From Mauremys mutica (Eukaryota > Chordata > Testudines > Geoemydidae): DNA of 64,000 nucleotides. The translations under genes and the position numbers were made by a program. This document shows positions 63,242 through 64,000 of the stretch, piece by piece. The stretch spans positions 13,197,951 to 13,261,950 of the forward strand of contig NC_059076.1 of NCBI RefSeq assembly GCF_020497125.1, written 5' to 3'. The number at the start of each line of letters is the position of its first letter. Positions within the stretch are counted from its first letter, which is position 1. Below the pieces are notes generated by a model. The model worked only from the letters and a program-made list of their open reading frames with translations. It was not told the origin of the DNA and did not search any database.

Positions 63242-64000
63242 TGTCCTCTGCCTCTTGTCTGCAGCGGCAGTCAAAAAAGTGAACAGAATGTTGGGAATCA
63301 TTCAGAAAGGGATAGATAATAAGACAGAAAATATCATATTGCCTCTATATAAATCCATGGTATGCCCACATAATAATTATAGATATACCAATCTCCTAGA
63401 ACTGGAAGGGACCTTGAAAGGTCATCTAGTCCAGCCCCTGCCTTCACTAGCAGGACCAATTTTTTCCCCAGATCCCTAAGTGGCCTCCTCAAGGATTGAA
63501 CTCACAACCCTGGGTTTAGCAGGCCAATGCTCAAACCACTGAGCTATCCCTCCTCCCCACATCTTGAATACCGCGCACAGGTGGAGTCGCCTCATCTCAA
63601 AAAAAGATATATTGGACTTGGAAAAGGTTCAGAAAAGGGCAACAAAAATGATTACGGATATGGAACGGCTGCCATATGAGGAGAGATTAATAAGACTGGG
63701 ACTTTTCATCTTGAATAGGAGACGACTGAGGAGGGATATGATAGAGGTCTATAAAATCATGGCTAGTGTGGAGAAAGTAAATAAGGAAGTGTTATTTACT
63801 CCTTCTCATAACACAAGAACTAGGGGCCACCGAATGAAATTAATAGGCAGTAGGTTTAAAACAAACAATAGGAAGTACTTTTTAACACAACGCACAGTCA
63901 ACCTGTGGAACTCCTTGCCAGAGGATGTTGTGAAGGCCAAGACTATAATAGGGTTCAAAAAAGAACTAGATATATTCATGGGGGATAGGTCCATCAATGG
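63242..64000 (+). mobile_element. CR1 LINE, 3' part, running off the window
   Basis: It encodes AAAVKKVNRMLGIIQKGIDNKT, then after a SINE insertion the [24 protein letters not shown] C-terminus and CR1 3' UTR. The 3' terminus is beyond position 64000. Confidence 0.9.
63372..63555 (-). mobile_element. tRNA-derived SINE inserted in CR1
   Basis: The minus strand reads as the same turtle-type SINE as 31311-31496: tRNA-like head GGGATAGCTCAGTGGTTTGA, B-box-like region and CR1-type tail. The CR1 host text CCCACAT is duplicated at 63365-63371 and 63556-63562, marking the insertion. Confidence 0.88.

Overview
This window is vertebrate nuclear DNA, most likely from a cryptodiran turtle. That call rests on the repeats: many CR1 LINE fragments, tRNA-derived SINEs with a CR1-type tail, DIRS tyrosine-recombinase retrotransposon remnants, CORE/MIR-like and L2-like fragments, and several hAT and other miniature DNA transposons. 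Species cannot be fixed from the sequence alone.

Positions 1532-49955 (+) hold the 3' part of WRN, the RecQ-family Werner syndrome helicase. Nineteen exons can be placed, each with AG/GT borders and consistent phase. They encode the last ~827 residues: helicase motif II (DEAH) through motif VI, the zinc-binding and winged-helix RQC domain, the HRDC domain, and a basic C-terminal tail ending at a TGA at 49953-49955. The upstream exons (exonuclease domain, helicase motifs 0-Ia) lie outside the window. The 3' UTR probably runs to an AATAAA near 51485 or 51674 and contains a hAT element.

From ~53430 to ~54330 there is a strong CpG island with a CCAAT box and a consensus splice donor at 53948. 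At 60631-60797 (+) lies the first coding exon of GTF2E2 (TFIIE beta), starting at ATG 60635. The island is inferred to be its promoter and untranslated exon 1, so WRN and GTF2E2 run head-to-tail here. The rest of GTF2E2 is beyond the right edge.

Almost everything else is intron or intergenic repeat. Points that stand out: a 484-bp miniature LTR element (37806-38289) with a tRNA-Pro-type primer site and a tRNA-like Pol III promoter inside its LTRs; a hairpin repeat with 59-bp perfect arms, two copies of which carry 12- and 14-bp target duplications; a three-level nest of transposons at 56.9-59.8 kb; hAT elements with clear 8-bp target duplications inside a CR1 and inside another MITE; two DIRS recombinase remnants; a MITE ending 29 bp before the last WRN exon; and a GC-rich minisatellite in GTF2E2 intron 1. 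No bacterial features, rRNA genes or CRISPR arrays are present.
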